64,000 nt of DNA from Epithemia pelagica (taxonomy: Eukaryota > Bacillariophyta > Bacillariophyceae > Surirellales > Surirellaceae), in the NCBI GenBank assembly GCA_946965045.2, contig OX337239.1, positions 1,116,001 to 1,180,000 on the forward strand. Direction: 5' to 3'. The notes under the pieces are model-generated. The model searched no databases, was not told the DNA's origin, and saw only the letters and a list, made by a program, of their open reading frames with translations. Each line of letters opens with the position of its first letter. Positions within the stretch are counted from its first letter, which is position 1. Below, in pieces: positions 61,819 to 64,000 of this stretch. A program made the translations under genes and the position numbers.

Positions 61819-63942
61819 TCAGAAGAACCACATTCGGTCGGGTATGGGTTGAGAGGATGATCTGGCAAGTGGCTGTCTGGAAGACGAGTGATGGTGATGA
61901 AGCGTCTCATGGTCTTCTTCATTTTCATCGTGGCTTCGGTTCCGGTAGTAATGGTCCTCCGGATTTTCGTCATCATCGGCACTGTTGCTCGATGTAAAGG
62001 AAAAATGATTCGAGTCATAATCCGTCCAGAACCATGGAAAGGTTGTGCTTGGTTTTGCAGTGGATGCTGATGAACTGGCCGTTTTGGACGACGAAGAGGT
62101 CGACACATGCTTGTCCGAAGGAGTCTTGGTGGAAGATCGTCGACTTCGTCGGCGGGACGATGACAAAGAACTCGGTTTGGTGGAAGATATTGATTCTTGT
62201 TCTTGCGAGGATGGTCGTCGTTTCTGCCTCCATTGCGTTGGCAAAAAGGCACCATCAGCATCTTCAACGTAATTGCGCAATCGATAATTCTTTTGCGGAT
62301 GTCTCAATTTGTTCAACGCTCTAGCTTCCACCAACCGTACCCGATCTCGCGACATGTTCAAGGCCCGTGCGGTATCTGCCACAGTAGTACCCAAACTAAA
62401 CGGACCAGGCGTTTTGTGTGATGGTTGCTGTTGTTGCAAGCCTCCGGTCGACTGACAAAATCCAAAACGATGCCATATCACTTGGCGTTCGATCGGGGAC
62501 AGTTCGGTTTCCATGACGTGCCAAATATCTTGTTGCATGGCATCGTATTGGGCCGCTTCTTCGGGTGTAGGACAATCACTGGCCACCAGGTCACCCAGTG
62601 TCGTGGTCGTCGTACTACTAGACGCAGTGGCACTGGCGGATGTGGAACTGCTGCTTGAAGTCGCCGAGCTACCACGTACAGCACCGGAACTGCTGCCACC
62701 ACCACTGCTTGACTGTTTCGGTCCAGCAGGAAGTGGAGCTTCGAGGGACACAACATTGCGGGACGATTCTTGGTACCGACGAAGACGTTCTTCAGATAAT
62801 CCAACACGTTGGGCCACAAGAGCCGAAAAAGACTCCGCCGAATGTTCATTCTTGTTGTCGTTGTTTTTCGGGCCGCGCCGAGAGGATTGTTGTTGCTCTT
62901 GCAAGAGTTCCAATCGAGCGCGTCGAACTTTGCGCAACAACCCATGAACATGAGCGGGTAACCGAATGGCCCTTCCAATATCGCAGGCGGCTCGTCCAAT
63001 GCGTTGTCGAATCCAGTAGACGGCATAGGTGGAAAATCGAACGCCCTTGGTCGGACAAAACCGTTCGGCCGCTTCCAGTATACCGAGATTGCCCTCCTGA
63101 ATCAAATCGTGAACCGTCAAAATGGTTCCGACACTACCGGGTTCCATGCGCATGGCGTGTTGGAGATTGGAATAATGCTTCTTGGCCAAACTGGTGACCA
63201 ATCCGCCATTGGCAGTACACAAGGCCGTTCGGGCCGCTTGTCCCTTGTGCAAGACCAAGCGCAACTGGATAACCAAGGCGCGGTCCGTCGGGGTTGTCGA
63301 GGACGTCAAGGTGGCATTCGCCTCTTGCGCTCGTCGCCAGGCCTGAGCCCATTGTAACTCTGAAAGAGTTGTCATTGGTTTTTCTTGTTGCTGGACCAAC
63401 TCGTCACGCAGCCGAATGGCTTGTCGCATGGTTCTCAAATCTAAAACATATTGCACTTCTTGCTCACGTGTCAAAAATTTGGTCTTCTTCTGTGTCCTTG
63501 CTTTCTTTTGATTAATGCTGTTGGATGACAAGGATTGGACGCGCATGGTTTGCTTCTTCTTCCTCAAAGAACTTGATGACACCGCACTTTTCGTCGTAGT
63601 TCTTCTTGGTCTTGTTGTCGTGGTCCACTCTGGACTGGAAGAAAACTGGGAGGACGGTCGCGATTGTCCCGGTTGCAAGGGTTGAATTTGTCGAATCACC
63701 TGCACATCTCCAGCATCGTCGATCGGAGAGGTAGGCGAAGTCTTGGTTGTGGGAGAAGAAGAAGAACAAGATGACGGATCAATCAAGACATTGTTTGCCA
63801 AGAGAGGTGTCGTTTGAGGCGATTGAAAAGCAAGACTGGAGCTCGCCAGTAGGTGCAGTAGAAACAAGGAAATAGCCAAGCTTTTACCAGGACGGATATT
63901 GATTGCTATGGTTTGGGAGACTCTTGCTTGACAGGAAGTCAT
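61819..63942 (-). CDS. plastid-targeted sigma-70 factor
   Basis: Single exon, 707 aa from the ATG at 63942 (the frame is open to the window edge, but this is the first ATG). A signal peptide (SLAISLFLLHLLASSSLA) is followed by FQSPQ, the diatom plastid cleavage context (LA-F). A long Ser/Thr-rich linker leads to sigma region 1.2 (TREQEVQYVLDLRTM). Region 2 follows (VTSLAKKHYSNLQHAMRMEP, DLIQEGNLGILEAAERF), with 2.3-2.4 FSTYAVYWIRQRIGRA. Region 3 follows (RAIRLPAHVHGLLRKVRRAR), interrupted by Gln- and Ser-rich inserts. Region 4 is near 480-560 (LSPIERQVIWHRFGF, TARALNMSRDRVRLVEARAL, NKLRHP). About 150 extra residues, Ser/Arg-rich then acidic and His-rich, form the tail. It should direct the plastid-encoded RNA polymerase to promoters. 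The Ser-rich inserts between regions 3 and 4 are unusual. Confidence 0.9.
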   Translation of the reverse strand: MTSCQARVSQTIAINIRPGKSLAISLFLLHLLASSSLAFQSPQTTPLLANNVLIDPSSCSSSSPTTKTSPTSPIDDAGDVQVIRQIQPLQPGQSRPSSQFSSSPEWTTTTRPRRTTTKSAVSSSSLRKKKQTMRVQSLSSNSINQKKARTQKKTKFLTREQEVQYVLDLRTMRQAIRLRDELVQQQEKPMTTLSELQWAQAWRRAQEANATLTSSTTPTDRALVIQLRLVLHKGQAARTALCTANGGLVTSLAKKHYSNLQHAMRMEPGSVGTILTVHDLIQEGNLGILEAAERFCPTKGVRFSTYAVYWIRQRIGRAACDIGRAIRLPAHVHGLLRKVRRARLELLQEQQQSSRRGPKNNDNKNEHSAESFSALVAQRVGLSEERLRRYQESSRNVVSLEAPLPAGPKQSSSGGGSSSGAVRGSSATSSSSSTSASATASSSTTTTTLGDLVASDCPTPEEAAQYDAMQQDIWHVMETELSPIERQVIWHRFGFCQSTGGLQQQQPSHKTPGPFSLGTTVADTARALNMSRDRVRLVEARALNKLRHPQKNYRLRNYVEDADGAFLPTQWRQKRRPSSQEQESISSTKPSSLSSSRRRSRRSSTKTPSDKHVSTSSSSKTASSSASTAKPSTTFPWFWTDYDSNHFSFTSSNSADDDENPEDHYYRNRSHDENEEDHETLHHHHSSSRQPLARSSSQPIPDRMWFF

Positions 63943-64000
63943 TGTAGTGATAATTTCTGCTTGATGCAATAATGTGAAACAGATATGTGAAGTCAAGAAA

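Overview
The window looks like nuclear DNA of a diatom, probably a pennate. The evidence is: genes broken by short GT-AG introns (mostly about 65-180 nt); several proteins with an ER signal peptide followed by a transit peptide, the bipartite targeting used for the secondary plastid, with aromatic residues at the expected cleavage site (AF, WA-F, HA-W); a receptor-type nucleotide cyclase fused to a phosphodiesterase; a heat-shock-factor protein; and a nucleus-encoded plastid sigma-70 factor. The species cannot be fixed from the sequence alone.

Layout. 0-26 kb is gene-dense: the 3' end of an unrecognised helical protein; a five-exon ABCG half-transporter; a small membrane protein; a plastid-targeted thioredoxin-reductase-like flavoprotein whose NADPH motifs are missing; a very large PLC-like protein with both catalytic histidines replaced; a GT61-type glycosyltransferase; a GTPBP1/2-type GTPase (minus strand, four exons); a plastid citramalate synthase; and a cyclin-Y-like protein. 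26.9-33.5 kb is accessory DNA: a ~1.6 kb element with long imperfect inverted repeats, then a full-length Penelope-like retroelement (RT plus GIY-YIG) bounded by 35-bp inverted repeats. 35.1-54.2 kb is gene-dense again: an 18-exon receptor cyclase-PDE fusion with reading-frame breaks and three microexons, eIF4G, a divergent pair of plastid proteins (one with a twin-arginine lumen signal), a peroxisomal SCP2 protein, and alanyl-tRNA synthetase. 55.9-59.1 kb is a complete PIF/Harbinger transposon with 17-bp perfect inverted repeats, a 3-bp target duplication, a DDE transposase, a Myb-like partner interrupted by a TAG codon, and a seven-copy 30-bp tandem array between the two genes. 60.1-64 kb holds a heat shock factor and a plastid sigma factor.

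Functional links are loose, as expected for a eukaryotic locus. Five or more products are predicted to go to the plastid (thioredoxin-reductase-like protein, citramalate synthase, the divergent pair, sigma factor), and several genes serve signalling (PLC-like, cyclase-PDE, cyclin Y) or translation (eIF4G, AlaRS, GTPBP). The observations most worth checking are the NADPH-motif-less plastid thioredoxin reductase, the catalytically dead PLC, the frame breaks in the cyclase-PDE, and the complete mobile elements. All exon boundaries are my own reading of GT-AG sites plus phase and motif continuity; no transcript data were available.
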